Shown piece by piece: positions 15,405 to 23,939 of a DNA stretch of 34,398 nucleotides. The number at the start of each line of letters is the position of its first letter. Positions within the stretch are counted from its first letter, which is position 1. The notes under the pieces are model-generated. The model made no database searches, was not told where the DNA came from, and saw nothing but the letters and a program-made list of their open reading frames with translations. Location of the stretch: IMG/VR virus record IMGVR_UViG_3300037156_000416, positions 1-34,398 of that record; one strand, given 5' to 3'. Source of the stretch: a virus. Both the position numbers and the translations under genes were made by a program.

Positions 15405-15672
15405 TAAGTAACCTTTGAATTGTGTATTCACGGACAAGTGCCTGCTCACCCGCCTGTGAGAGCTGGGTGCGCAGGCTTTGTTCCTGGCGTTCGCGCCTCA
15501 GTGCATCATCGTTCAGGCGGTGAATGGCGTTGTCGCGGCTTTCAATACCGGCGGACAGCGTGCCGATGATGCGCTGTGCCTGGTCGGCCTTATCCGTCAG
15601 GCCACTAATCCGCCAGGTTTGCAGCCCCGCCAGCGCGCAGGCGGTCAGCAATAAAATAATCGCAATGCGCAT
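15247..15672 (-). CDS. lysB: Inner-membrane spanin subunit Rz (LysB)
   Basis: The 141-residue protein has an N-terminal membrane anchor (MRIAIILLLTACALAGLQTW), a long coiled-coil periplasmic region (residues of about 25-95) and a WYGARLPDGISRM-type end, as in P2 LysB. It would span the periplasm and pair with Rz1. It overlaps the endolysin stop, so the lysis genes are tightly packed. No separate LysA-type antiholin is seen. Confidence 0.9.
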   Translation of the reverse strand: MRIAIILLLTACALAGLQTWRISGLTDKADQAQRIIGTLSAGIESRDNAIHRLNDDALRRERQEQSLRTQLSQAGEQALVREYTIQRLLNENQEMRDWYGARLPDGISRMHARPAFASAADYLRWLSGGNQLPDTGKLTGH

Positions 15673-16181
15673 CAGACACCCCGCAGGCAGTAGGCCAGCT
15701 CATTCGTGCGGCGGCGCTCCAGGCCGGTGATGCGCTCGCCGTTCACAAACACCCAGCGCGGTAACTGTTCGCAGGCGTCCCGCCATTGCCCCTTGCTGAT
15801 AAAAAACGCCAGCGTGGATTTACACGCCGCCGTCACGCCAACGTTGAACGCAAACGACACCACGGCGTCATACACCGGCTGCGGCATGGTAACCGGCATA
15901 CAGCGCGCAATGCCTTTCTCCACCCGCATCACGTCTTCCACCAGGTTAACGGCGGCCTGCCGTTCGCTGATTTGCGTCTGCGGCTTCACGCCTGCGGTGT
16001 GCCCGATGCCGTTTGTCCAGACGCCCGCGCTGCACTGATAGGCGGACAGGCGGCAGCCTTCAAAATCGGCAATCAGTGCCAGACCGGCGGCGGAGGTTTT
16101 CAACGTTGGCGTTTGCGGCAGCAGCGCGGCAATTGCCAGGACGGCAGCGACGGCGCAGCGTCTAACGATTGATGGCTGCAT
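15672..16181 (-). CDS. K: SAR endolysin, GH24 lysozyme (gpK)
   Basis: The 169-residue muramidase cleaves peptidoglycan at lysis. The catalytic pattern E-8-C-5-T is visible in FEGCRLSAYQCSAGVWTNGI, with Glu near residue 41, Cys near 50 and Thr near 56; the Asp of T4 lysozyme is replaced by Cys, a known variant. The N-terminus is hydrophobic and Ala-rich (VAAVLAIAALLP), which fits a signal-arrest-release anchor: inactive while membrane-tethered and active once released. It sits between holin and Rz and overlaps both. Confidence 0.9.
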   Translation of the reverse strand: MQPSIVRRCAVAAVLAIAALLPQTPTLKTSAAGLALIADFEGCRLSAYQCSAGVWTNGIGHTAGVKPQTQISERQAAVNLVEDVMRVEKGIARCMPVTMPQPVYDAVVSFAFNVGVTAACKSTLAFFISKGQWRDACEQLPRWVFVNGERITGLERRRTNELAYCLRGV

Positions 16182-16377
16182 TAATATCCCCTCTGACGCC
16201 CATTGCTTTCAGCAGGCGGTAGGTTTTGCGCCGGTAGTACCAGTTCACCAGGAAAGTCGCGACGCCGACGCCTGCCCCCACCAGAAAGGCGATATCCTGC
16301 GGTGACATTGCGCCGAGCCAGGCAAGAAAGGCCGCGACGCAGTAACAAATAAACGAGGTGATGCGCTCCATGGTCAT
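16162..16377 (-). CDS. Y: Holin (gpY position)
   Basis: A small protein of about 71 residues has two hydrophobic segments (SFICYCVAAFLAWLGAM and IAFLVGAGVGVATFLVNWY) followed by a basic tail (YYRRKTYRLLKAMGVRG). This fits a class II holin, probably the HP1-type family. It would depolarise or permeabilise the inner membrane and free the SAR endolysin. The start is taken at the ATG overlapping the X stop (TGATG); MERITS six bases later or an ATG at 16386 are also possible. Confidence 0.82.
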   Translation of the reverse strand: MTMERITSFICYCVAAFLAWLGAMSPQDIAFLVGAGVGVATFLVNWYYRRKTYRLLKAMGVRGDINAAINR

Positions 16378-16580
16378 CAGTCCCAAAGTGAGACGGTTTC
16401 ACTGACTGCGGCCAGGCTTATGTCCGGCAGCTCCACCGCGTAGCCATGGGGCAAAATTGCCCCGCGAGCGGCTAAGCCAACGTTAGCCGCGTAAACCTGT
16501 TCCATCACCGACTCGGTACGCCCGTAATACCGCCAGCAGAGCGAATCCACGGTGTCGCCTTGTTCGGCATAGACTTTCAT
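16377..16580 (-). CDS. X: Tail protein gpX (LysM-like)
   Basis: The 67-residue protein matches P2 gpX (67 aa), a small tail protein with a LysM-like fold: MKVYAEQGDTVDSLCWRYYG followed by YAANVGLA and PHGYAVELPDI. I set the start at the ATG overlapping the L stop, since the upstream extension has no similarity. It connects the head genes to the lysis genes in the O-to-S operon. Confidence 0.93.
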   Translation of the reverse strand: MKVYAEQGDTVDSLCWRYYGRTESVMEQVYAANVGLAARGAILPHGYAVELPDISLAAVSETVSLWD

Positions 16581-17050
16581 CAGAGCAGCCCGATGATGCA
16601 GTGGGATACACCGGCAACGTCGCTGATCGCGTTGCGCCCGTCCCGCCATAAATCATCCACCGTGCTTTCCACGATTTCGGCCTTTTTGCTGCCCTTGTCC
16701 GTGGTGTCGTTATTCGGGTAACGCTCCGCCAGGAAGGCCGCCGCAATAGACGCCACGGCGCGCTGATAGGCGCAAACCTTCACGCTTTCATCATCAATCT
16801 GATCGGCAGGAACATCAGCCAGGCGTTTAAAGCCCTGGGCAATTTGCGCATCGCGAAAGCTGTACAGCTCGGCGTTCACTTCGGTCATGGCAAACTTTGC
16901 GGCGGCGCGCAGGCGTTTTGCCGTGACGGTGCCCTCCAGTCGCAGGGTGTCGCGCAGCTCAACCGGATCCACATCAGGCCAGAAATGGGTGTTTTTAATC
17001 GCGGGTTCCGTCGCGGCGTCCGGTTTCGGTGCAGGTACAACAAGAGACAT
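16580..17050 (-). CDS. L: Head completion protein gpL
   Basis: The 156-residue protein matches P2 gpL (169 aa), which finishes the filled capsid and forms part of the connector. It includes FWPDVDPVELRDTLRLEGTVT and the YQRAVASIAAAFLAERY region. It follows M after a gap of about 95 bases and overlaps X at its stop. Confidence 0.93.
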   Translation of the reverse strand: MSLVVPAPKPDAATEPAIKNTHFWPDVDPVELRDTLRLEGTVTAKRLRAAAKFAMTEVNAELYSFRDAQIAQGFKRLADVPADQIDDESVKVCAYQRAVASIAAAFLAERYPNNDTTDKGSKKAEIVESTVDDLWRDGRNAISDVAGVSHCIIGLL

Positions 17051-17145
17051 AGTGACCTCTGAATGGGGGGCGGTGGACGCCAGCGTTGAACGAAGTCAAA
17101 GACCCGTCGCGGCTGGCGTGCCGCCCTGCGCGGGGCGCATGCTTT

Positions 17146-17802
17146 TTAGCTGCCGGATGCCTTTTTAATGGCGGATTCCAGGCGCTCAATGTCTTTTTTA
17201 ACGCCTGATTTGCCATCAAGAATGAGTGCACTTTTCAGACGTTCCAGGGCTAACGTGTCCTTGCCGCCGTCGCGGTAGAGATAGCCGATAATCTTGTGCA
17301 ACTGCGCACGGACTTTATCGGGCATATCTTCGCTGTCAGTCAGTTCCAGCACCTCCTGCATCAGGTCGATACTGACCGCCTCACCGGCAGCGCGGGCACG
17401 GGCGGCCTGGTCGATCACTTCCTCGGTGAAGGCACAGCCCGCCGTGCGGGTGCCGAACGGCATCGCGAGCCGGTGCTTAAAGGCGTAGCGGGCAATGTTC
17501 AGCGCACCGGCAATATCACCGGCGTCAATCCGCCAGATCATCACGGTCATAAGGATGGCGTCCTGTGCGCCGTTCCCTTCGGCGAGCACGCCCGACACCC
17601 ACGGGGCGTATTCAGGTAGCAGCTTGCGTTTCAGCTCCGCTTTGGCCTGGAAGGACTGGAGCTTGTGCAGTGCCTGTTTATCCGCATTCAGCTTTTGCAT
17701 TTGCAGTTCGTAGCCGGTGGCATGGGTCAGCTGACCGGCGGCCTGCTGTGCGGCGATGATGGCGGACTGTCGCAACATGTGACGACGGCAAGGGCTAATC
17801 AT
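17146..17802 (-). CDS. M: Terminase small subunit gpM
   Basis: The 218-residue protein matches P2 gpM, the terminase subunit that works with gpP in cos cutting and DNA packaging. Conserved parts are SPCRRHMLRQSA, LLPEYAPWVSGVL, ILMTVMIWRIDAGDIAGALNI and DMPDKVRAQLHKI. P2 gpM is 247 residues and ends in a long basic Pro/Lys-rich tail; this one stops after GVKKDIERLESAIKKASGS, so the tail is missing. The gene follows N by 11 bases. Confidence 0.94.
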   Translation of the reverse strand: MISPCRRHMLRQSAIIAAQQAAGQLTHATGYELQMQKLNADKQALHKLQSFQAKAELKRKLLPEYAPWVSGVLAEGNGAQDAILMTVMIWRIDAGDIAGALNIARYAFKHRLAMPFGTRTAGCAFTEEVIDQAARARAAGEAVSIDLMQEVLELTDSEDMPDKVRAQLHKIIGYLYRDGGKDTLALERLKSALILDGKSGVKKDIERLESAIKKASGS

Positions 17803-17813
17803 GACGTCCCCCT

Positions 17814-18878
17814 TTATTCCGCTGATTCAGGCGCGGCAGCTTTGAAGGTGCCGAGCTGGATGTTTTCGACCAGGCAGCCGCCGCGATAGTCTTCCACCAC
17901 GAAATCCTCATTAATGGATTCGTAGTTTTCGATACGGTCACGCTTCGGCACTTCTTCGATGTGGCGGCGGTGCGTGCCGTCCTGCCAGTAAATGGACAGG
18001 TTATCCAGGCGGGTGATCATGAAGGCTTTGGCCGGGAAGCCGGGCACGCGCACCGCCGGTAAGTTACCGATGCGCTTCTGGCTGATAATCATATCCGCCG
18101 CCAGGCTTTCGGAGTTCTCCTGCGCCTTGTTCACCAGCGGGAAATACTTGTCTGCCAGCAGCTGACGGCCGCAGATCACCACCAGGCCGGTATCGTCCTG
18201 ATAAATCGGGTCAACCATGTTGTTGGTGGCGTCCATCACCAGCGCGTCCAGGTTCTCAAAGTCGCCCCCGGCACCGACACGGACAGTCTCGGAAATCACG
18301 GCATCATCCTCACCGAGAATTTTGCTCATCACGCGCTCCGGCGCATTGTTGCGGTACTTTTGCAGCCAGCCCACGTTCACGTCCTGCAACAGCGGGTATT
18401 TAGCGCGGTCTGAGGTTGCCGCACGCTTGACGCCGTTAAAGCCGATGGTGATGCGGTCCAGTGCCTGACGTTTCACGATGGCGTCACGTAAACGCGCCTG
18501 GAAATCCTGGTAACGCGCCCACAAATCCAGCGTGGCGTAACGGAAATGGAAATCGTAGTTCGTCTGGCGGCACTCGTAGCCCTCAGCGGTCAGGGTGTTG
18601 AAGTCAGCGGTTTTACGCTCCCCCTCGCCGGTGGTGTCCGCCGTGCTGGCAATGGAGCCGGAGACGCCTACGCCGACCTTTTCCCCCTTCATTTCGTCCA
18701 CGGGGATGATGTTAATCATCTGGAGGAAGGCGGAAGATTCCTGTACGCGGGTCATCAGCGTCTGCGTCACCGACGGCTCCACGCTGAATTTTTTATCCAG
18801 GTCGCCGGTGTCCACCGAGTTCAGCTCAGCAATGCGGGACAGGTAGGCGTTAAATTGAAAACGGGTAGTTTGTTTCAT
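17814..18878 (-). CDS. N: Major capsid protein gpN
   Basis: The 354-residue protein matches P2 gpN (357 aa, HK97 fold). It starts MKQTTRFQFNAYLSRIAELN and contains the RYATLDLWARYQDFQ segment and GFNGVKRAATSD. In P2 the first 31 residues are removed by gpO during maturation; a comparable N-terminal arm is present here. It lies between scaffold O and terminase M. Confidence 0.96.
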   Translation of the reverse strand: MKQTTRFQFNAYLSRIAELNSVDTGDLDKKFSVEPSVTQTLMTRVQESSAFLQMINIIPVDEMKGEKVGVGVSGSIASTADTTGEGERKTADFNTLTAEGYECRQTNYDFHFRYATLDLWARYQDFQARLRDAIVKRQALDRITIGFNGVKRAATSDRAKYPLLQDVNVGWLQKYRNNAPERVMSKILGEDDAVISETVRVGAGGDFENLDALVMDATNNMVDPIYQDDTGLVVICGRQLLADKYFPLVNKAQENSESLAADMIISQKRIGNLPAVRVPGFPAKAFMITRLDNLSIYWQDGTHRRHIEEVPKRDRIENYESINEDFVVEDYRGGCLVENIQLGTFKAAAPESAE

Positions 18879-18924
18879 GCTTTTTTTTCCAAATTTGTTA
18901 ACGGGTTAATCGCGAGTGTTGTAC

Positions 18925-19776
18925 TTAGCAGTCGGTGAAATGGGCTGCATCACCTTTGCCGCCGCCGCTTGAAACAGGGCGCTGCGTGTAGCTCTGCGGC
19001 GCGGACTTCTCCAACTTGCCTTTCAGCGTGCTGAACTGTTCGCGGTCATCTTTCGCGGTTTGTTCCAGCGCGTTCAGACGTTCCGTCACGGTAACTTCCA
19101 GCGCAGACAGCTTTTCATCGCTGGCTTTCAGGCCGGTTTCGACGTGTTCCACCACCACTTCAACGGCGTCATGCACGTCTTTAAACCGGGCATCATCCGA
19201 GGCGGATCTGCTGGACAGCAGTTGTTTCACGCGGGAGAACAGCGACGGGGCAGCCGGTGCTTCTTCCACAAACTCGAACGCCGTTTCTTCGGCAGCGGTA
19301 AAGAGGTTTCCGGCATCCTGTTTGCGGCCAGCCAGCGGGTTTTGCTGTGCCTTCGCGCTGAATTGCAGGTACTCGGTGCCAAGGCTGGCGGGGCTGTCGG
19401 TCACGGCCAGGCCGATCAGGTAGGCTTTGCCGGTATCGGAAAACGAGGGGTTCACTTCGATGGAGGTGTAAACCTTCTGGCGGGCTTTCACCATTGAGAC
19501 TAAATCCGGCGTCGGGTCGATATCAGCATACAGTGCCAGCTTGCCTTTCAGGGCACCGTCCGCCACTTCTTCGGCGTAAACGCCGGTGACATCGCCGTAC
19601 ATACGAAACGCACTGTCAGGGAAATACCCCTTGATGTGTTCCATGTTGATGCGTGCGCCGTAGACCTTCGGGTCATAGGTCGCCGCCATCTGTTCGATCC
19701 AGTCGCGGGTAATTTCGCGTCCGTCGGTTGTCGCCCCTTCGGTGCAGATGCGAAAACGCTTCGCTTTTGTTGCCAT
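18925..19776 (-). CDS. O: Capsid scaffold and maturation protease gpO
   Basis: The start at 19776 (MATKAKRFRI) gives 283 residues (P2: 284) and follows GGAG at eight bases. The N-terminal half is a serine protease: likely catalytic Asp18, His47 (INMEHIKG) and Ser105 (VYTSIEVNP) match Asp19, His48 and Ser107 of P2 gpO. The C-terminal half (residues of about 165-265) is helical and acts as scaffold for the procapsid. A 17-residue upstream extension is open but has no family similarity. Confidence 0.95.
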   Translation of the reverse strand: MATKAKRFRICTEGATTDGREITRDWIEQMAATYDPKVYGARINMEHIKGYFPDSAFRMYGDVTGVYAEEVADGALKGKLALYADIDPTPDLVSMVKARQKVYTSIEVNPSFSDTGKAYLIGLAVTDSPASLGTEYLQFSAKAQQNPLAGRKQDAGNLFTAAEETAFEFVEEAPAAPSLFSRVKQLLSSRSASDDARFKDVHDAVEVVVEHVETGLKASDEKLSALEVTVTERLNALEQTAKDDREQFSTLKGKLEKSAPQSYTQRPVSSGGGKGDAAHFTDC

Positions 19777-19851
19777 GTTTATTACTCCAGTCGGTGTGGC
19801 TTCTGAGAAATCTAAGTTTCCGGACACACGCCCGACACCGCCAGCCGATGC

Positions 19852-19874
19852 GGGTTGATGCTTGATGGCACAAC
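19852..19874. promoter_or_regulatory. Putative Ogr/Delta activator site between O and P
   Basis: On the minus strand it begins GTTGTGCCA and reads TGT-N12-CAA, like the V site. It lies in the 143-base divergent gap between O and P and so could serve PO, PP or both. Confidence 0.55.
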
Positions 19875-19919
19875 GTGGACAGCAGGAAAATCAGCAGGCT
19901 GCCCGTTAACGTGGCAGTC

Positions 19920-21686
19920 ATGAAAATGACAAACTCAACCATTATCAGCGACCCACGGCGACAGGCGGCTCTGCTTTACTGGCAGGGGTTTTCTGTCCGC
20001 CAGATTGCGGAAATGCTGAACCAAAAGTTACCGACGGTGCAGAGCTGGAAAACCCGCAACGCCTGGGACAACGTCGCGCCCATTGCCCGCGTGGAATCCA
20101 GCCTGGAAGCGCGTCTTATTCAGCTCACCACCAAAGACGTCAAAGGGAATGCGGACTATAAGGAAATGGAGGCGTTAGGCCGGTTAATGGAACGCCTGGC
20201 CAGGGTGAACCGCTATGGCCAGAGCGGGAACGAGGTGGATTTAAACCCGAAGATTGCCAACCGTAACAAGGGCGACCGCAAGAAGCCGACTAAGAACTTT
20301 TTCAGCGAGGAGTCACTTGCGGAGCTGGAGCAAACTTTCTTTAAGAAGTGTTTCCCTTATCAGCGCATCTGGTACGACGCGGGACTTAAACACCGTATCC
20401 GCGACATTCTCAAATCCCGCCAGATTGGGGCGACGTTCTTCTTTGCCCGGGAGGCATTATTGCGCGCCCTGGCAACCGGCCATAACCAGATTTTCCTGTC
20501 AGCCAGTAAAACGCAGGCTTACGTTTTTCGTGAGTACATCATTCAGTTTGCGCGCCTCGCCGGTGTTGAACTGACCGGCGACCCGATTGTGATCGGCAAC
20601 AACGGCGCAAAGCTTATTTTCTTGGGCACCAACTCCAACACCGCCCAAAGCCATAACGGCGACCTGTACGTGGATGAAATCTTTTGGATCCCCAACTTCC
20701 AGAAGCTGCGCAAGGTCGCCAGCGGCATGGCGTCGCAGGAGCATCTACGCACCACCTATTTCTCCACGCCGTCAGCGCTGACGCACGGTGCGTACCCGTT
20801 CTGGTCAGGTGAACTGTTCAACAAAGGGCGGGAAAATCCGAACGACAGGATTGAACTGGATATCGGGCATCACGCCCTGGCAAAGGGTCGGCTTTGTGAG
20901 GATGGCCAGTGGCGGCAAATTGTCACCATTGAGGATGCATTAGCCGGAGGCTGCAACCTGTTTAACATCGACACGCTGAAACAGGAAAACAGCGCGGAAG
21001 ACTTCCGCAACCTGTTCATGTGTGAGTTCGTTGACGATCAGACGTCGGTATTTCCGTTCGCCGAGCTGCAGCGCTGCATGGTGGAAAGCGCGGAGGAATG
21101 GCAGGATTTCAGCCCGTTCGCCGTGCGTCCGTTTGGTTATCGCGCCGTTTGGATTGGTTACGACCCGTCACACACCGGCGACAGCGCGGGCTGCGCCGTG
21201 GTGGCTCCGCCGCTGGTGGACGGCGGCAAGTTCCGCGTGCTGGAACGCCACCAGTGGAAAGGTATGGATTTTGCCGCCCAGGCGAAAAGCATTGAGGAAC
21301 TGACAAAACGCTACTGCGTGGAATACATCGGCGTGGACGCCACCGGCATCGGCCAGGGCGTGTTCCAGCTTGTCCGACAGTTCTTCCCTGCCGCAATGGA
21401 AATCCGCTATAGCCCGGAAACGAAAACGAAAATGGTGCTGAAAGCGAAAGACACCATCACGTCCGGGCGTCTGGAGTACGACACCAACCATAAAGACATC
21501 ACCTCGTCATTCATGGCAATTCGCAAAACCATGACCGCCAGCGGCAGCCGCTCCACCTATGAGGCCAGCCGCAGCGAGGAAGCCAGCCACGCGGATGTCG
21601 CCTGGGCAATCATGCACGCCCTGCTTAACGAACCGCTGACCGCCGCGAACGGCGGCCAAAGCCCTAACATCCTGGAGTTTTATTAA
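19920..21686 (+). CDS. P: Terminase large subunit gpP
   Basis: The 588-residue protein (P2: 590) packages DNA into procapsids. The N-terminus (DPRRQAALLYWQGFSVRQIA, followed by PTVQSWK) contains a helix-turn-helix at residues of about 22-46. A Walker A-like SRQIGATFF lies near residue 166 and the Walker B LYVDEIF near 249. RNase H-like nuclease acidic residues are in WIGYDPSHTGDS (near 415), YIGVDATG (near 473) and SHADVAWAIM (near 555). The start is MKMTNSTIISDP; an ATG two codons later is equally possible and neither has a strong ribosome site. Confidence 0.95.
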   Translation: MKMTNSTIISDPRRQAALLYWQGFSVRQIAEMLNQKLPTVQSWKTRNAWDNVAPIARVESSLEARLIQLTTKDVKGNADYKEMEALGRLMERLARVNRYGQSGNEVDLNPKIANRNKGDRKKPTKNFFSEESLAELEQTFFKKCFPYQRIWYDAGLKHRIRDILKSRQIGATFFFAREALLRALATGHNQIFLSASKTQAYVFREYIIQFARLAGVELTGDPIVIGNNGAKLIFLGTNSNTAQSHNGDLYVDEIFWIPNFQKLRKVASGMASQEHLRTTYFSTPSALTHGAYPFWSGELFNKGRENPNDRIELDIGHHALAKGRLCEDGQWRQIVTIEDALAGGCNLFNIDTLKQENSAEDFRNLFMCEFVDDQTSVFPFAELQRCMVESAEEWQDFSPFAVRPFGYRAVWIGYDPSHTGDSAGCAVVAPPLVDGGKFRVLERHQWKGMDFAAQAKSIEELTKRYCVEYIGVDATGIGQGVFQLVRQFFPAAMEIRYSPETKTKMVLKAKDTITSGRLEYDTNHKDITSSFMAIRKTMTASGSRSTYEASRSEEASHADVAWAIMHALLNEPLTAANGGQSPNILEFY

Positions 21687-21688
21687 TC

Positions 21689-22720
21689 ATGAGTAAGCGC
21701 AAATTCTGCAAACCGGCATCAACTACCGTTACAGCAACGAGGCAGCAGACAAGCGGCGCGGAGGCGTTCAGCTTTGGCGACCCGACGCCGGTGTTAGACC
21801 GCCGTGAAATCCTGGATTACATCGAATGTACGGGGAACGGCCAGTGGTATGAGCCGCCGGTCAGCTTTGACGGCCTGGCCCGTACGCTGCGGGCAGCGGT
21901 GCATCACAGTTCATCGCTTTACGTGAAGCGTAATATTCTGGCCTCGACCTATGTCCCGCACCCGCTGCTATCACAGCAGGAATTCAGCCGGTTTGCCCTG
22001 GATTATCTGGTATTCGGGAATGCGTTTTTGGAAGTGATCCGCAACCAGCTCGGCGATGCCGTGGTGATGAAAACCGTGCCCGCCAAATATGCGCGACGCG
22101 GCGTGGAGCCAGATACTTACTGGTTTGTGCAGCAGTGGAAGGATGCCCATCAGTTCGAGGCGGGCAGCGTATTTCATCTGATTGAGCCGGACATTAATCA
22201 GGAGCTGTACGGCCTGCCGGAATACCTCAGCGCGCTGAACTCAGCCTGGCTGAATGAGGCCGCGACGCTGTTCCGCCGCAAATATTATCAGAACGGTGCT
22301 CACGCCGGATATATCCTGTACATGACCGACGCGGCACAAAGCAGCTCGGACATCGATCAGATGCGCAAAGCGATGCGGGACACTAAAGGGCTGGGCAACT
22401 TCCGCAACCTGTTCATGTACGCACCCAACGGCAAGCCTGACGGGATCAAGATTCTGCCGTTAAGTGAAGTCGCAACCAAAGACGATTTCTTTAATATTAA
22501 GAAAGCCAGCCAGAACGATTTGCTGTGCGCGCACCGCGTGCCGCCTCAGATGATGGGCATTATCCCGGAGAACAGCGGTGGGTTTGGTGATTCGGTGAAG
22601 GCATCGCAGGTGTTTGTCCGGAATGAGCTGACACCGTTGCAGGAAAGGTTTAAAGAATTGAATGCGTGGTTTGGAGAAGATGTGATTAAATTTACTGCGT
22701 ATGAACTGACACCAGAGTAG
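21689..22720 (+). CDS. Q: Portal protein gpQ
   Basis: The 343-residue protein matches P2 gpQ (344 aa), the dodecameric portal through which DNA enters and leaves the head. Typical stretches are AFSFGDPTPVLDRREILDY, YLVFGNAFLEVI, EYLSALNSAWLNEAATLFRR and KKASQNDLLCAHRVPPQMMG. It follows P by two bases in a two-gene operon opposed to the other late genes, as in P2. Confidence 0.96.
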   Translation: MSKRKFCKPASTTVTATRQQTSGAEAFSFGDPTPVLDRREILDYIECTGNGQWYEPPVSFDGLARTLRAAVHHSSSLYVKRNILASTYVPHPLLSQQEFSRFALDYLVFGNAFLEVIRNQLGDAVVMKTVPAKYARRGVEPDTYWFVQQWKDAHQFEAGSVFHLIEPDINQELYGLPEYLSALNSAWLNEAATLFRRKYYQNGAHAGYILYMTDAAQSSSDIDQMRKAMRDTKGLGNFRNLFMYAPNGKPDGIKILPLSEVATKDDFFNIKKASQNDLLCAHRVPPQMMGIIPENSGGFGDSVKASQVFVRNELTPLQERFKELNAWFGEDVIKFTAYELTPE

Positions 22721-22727
22721 GACTGCA

Positions 22728-22747
22728 AAGCCCCGAATACAGGGCTT
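22728..22747 (+). terminator. Hairpin after Q
   Basis: AAGCCC and GGGCTT form a six-base stem with an eight-base loop just past the Q stop. A second small hairpin (TAAGCT / AGCTTA) follows. There is no long T-run. It could end P-Q transcription. No P2-like cos sequence could be recognised nearby. Confidence 0.45.
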
Positions 22748-22850
22748 AAGCTAACTTTTAAAAGCTTAGTCTTATTAGTTCACACCTAAAACGGTAAGTA
22801 GGCTAAGGATGCGTGAATACTATATAGCCTTTAGCTTGGAAAGAAATTTC

Positions 22851-23852
22851 TCAAACGAATTTACAATATTTTTCGATGAAATCTTTTGAGTTGCAGACCA
22901 TAGTTTTACAACCAACGTATGCAAAGCAAGCCATAGCTTTCTTACGGAATTTATTATCGTTTGAAATTAAAAAATCAGCACCTAAAGCAGATGAAACATG
23001 CTGCATGTCTCTATTTGAGGCATTAAATCGATCTTTAGATTTTCTATTCTTAGTGAAGTCATCTGCATGGTATCCAGCCCAATTCATCAGGCTGTAAGCG
23101 CGAACCACCTCTGATTGAACAGTACTATCAAAATACTGTTCCAAAGAAAAATCGCAATTCTCCTGTTTGAATATTCTTTCGATTACATCAACAACGTGAT
23201 TTATTTCTACATTTTCAATATTTAGTGATTTTACCCCAATTGTTTCACGGAACGGTTTTGGTCCTAGCGCTTGCTCATTATTTATTTCTAAGGCTTTTAA
23301 ATTTTCAATTCTTTCTCTAAATTCTTTTATTATCTCAGTGAGATGTATGACCTGCTCTTCTTCGAGAGAAGTAAAACCATCCGAATTTATCAGAGGTATA
23401 TGGGCTTCACATTGTGCTATTAAAAAAGTTAATCTATCCTTTAACATATTGTTAATCTCATCGAAACTTTCTTCAACCAACAATCCTGATAATTTTCGAG
23501 AAAGAAGTTGATTGATATACATCAATGAATCAATCCCCATTTCATTGTTGGATTTGATTATCCCCAAGTATTCATTCCATATGCTTTCAGGACTAGTTTT
23601 CTTTAGCTGGCATGTTAGAGGTTCAATGTATTGAGCCGATAACTCCATTAAAACTTCGATATGCTCTTGCTGATATTCTATTTTTTCTATTTGTAAAATC
23701 TCTTCAAGATTGACATATGAGTATACTACCGTGACGTGTTTTGATTTCAGAGCGAATTTTAATAGTTTAAACTCTTTTTTTGCAATACTATCAATTTTTT
23801 TCTGACGTAAATCACTTAAAATATTTTGGTCTAAATATATAATAGTGCTCAT
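22851..23852 (-). CDS. PIN-like domain protein, putative nuclease (accessory)
   Basis: The start at 23852 (MSTIIYLDQNILSDL) follows GAGGAG at about six bases and gives 333 residues; an 11-residue upstream extension is rejected. The PIN-type pattern is IIYLDQN (Asp8), YSYVNLEEIL (Glu50/51), then near the C-terminus NRDMQHVSSALGADFLISND with two Asp residues and an Asn before the final strand. The middle is helical, and I cannot assign its role. It lies downstream of a different PIN gene on the same strand, so the two may be co-transcribed. Both are AT-rich cargo between Q and A. A defence role is inferred from position. Confidence 0.7.
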   Translation of the reverse strand: MSTIIYLDQNILSDLRQKKIDSIAKKEFKLLKFALKSKHVTVVYSYVNLEEILQIEKIEYQQEHIEVLMELSAQYIEPLTCQLKKTSPESIWNEYLGIIKSNNEMGIDSLMYINQLLSRKLSGLLVEESFDEINNMLKDRLTFLIAQCEAHIPLINSDGFTSLEEEQVIHLTEIIKEFRERIENLKALEINNEQALGPKPFRETIGVKSLNIENVEINHVVDVIERIFKQENCDFSLEQYFDSTVQSEVVRAYSLMNWAGYHADDFTKNRKSKDRFNASNRDMQHVSSALGADFLISNDNKFRKKAMACFAYVGCKTMVCNSKDFIEKYCKFV

Positions 23853-23939
23853 TACTTCTCCTCGCAGTTTTTTTAAAATTTTCATTGGAAGACGTGATTT
23901 TCTGCTTTAAGCTAATGAAAATTTTTACTGAGGGGACTA

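Noticed and set aside
22721-22850. Cos site directly after Q
   Set aside because: P2 position predicts it, but no sequence matching the P2/186 cohesive end pattern was recognised. Only hairpins are visible.
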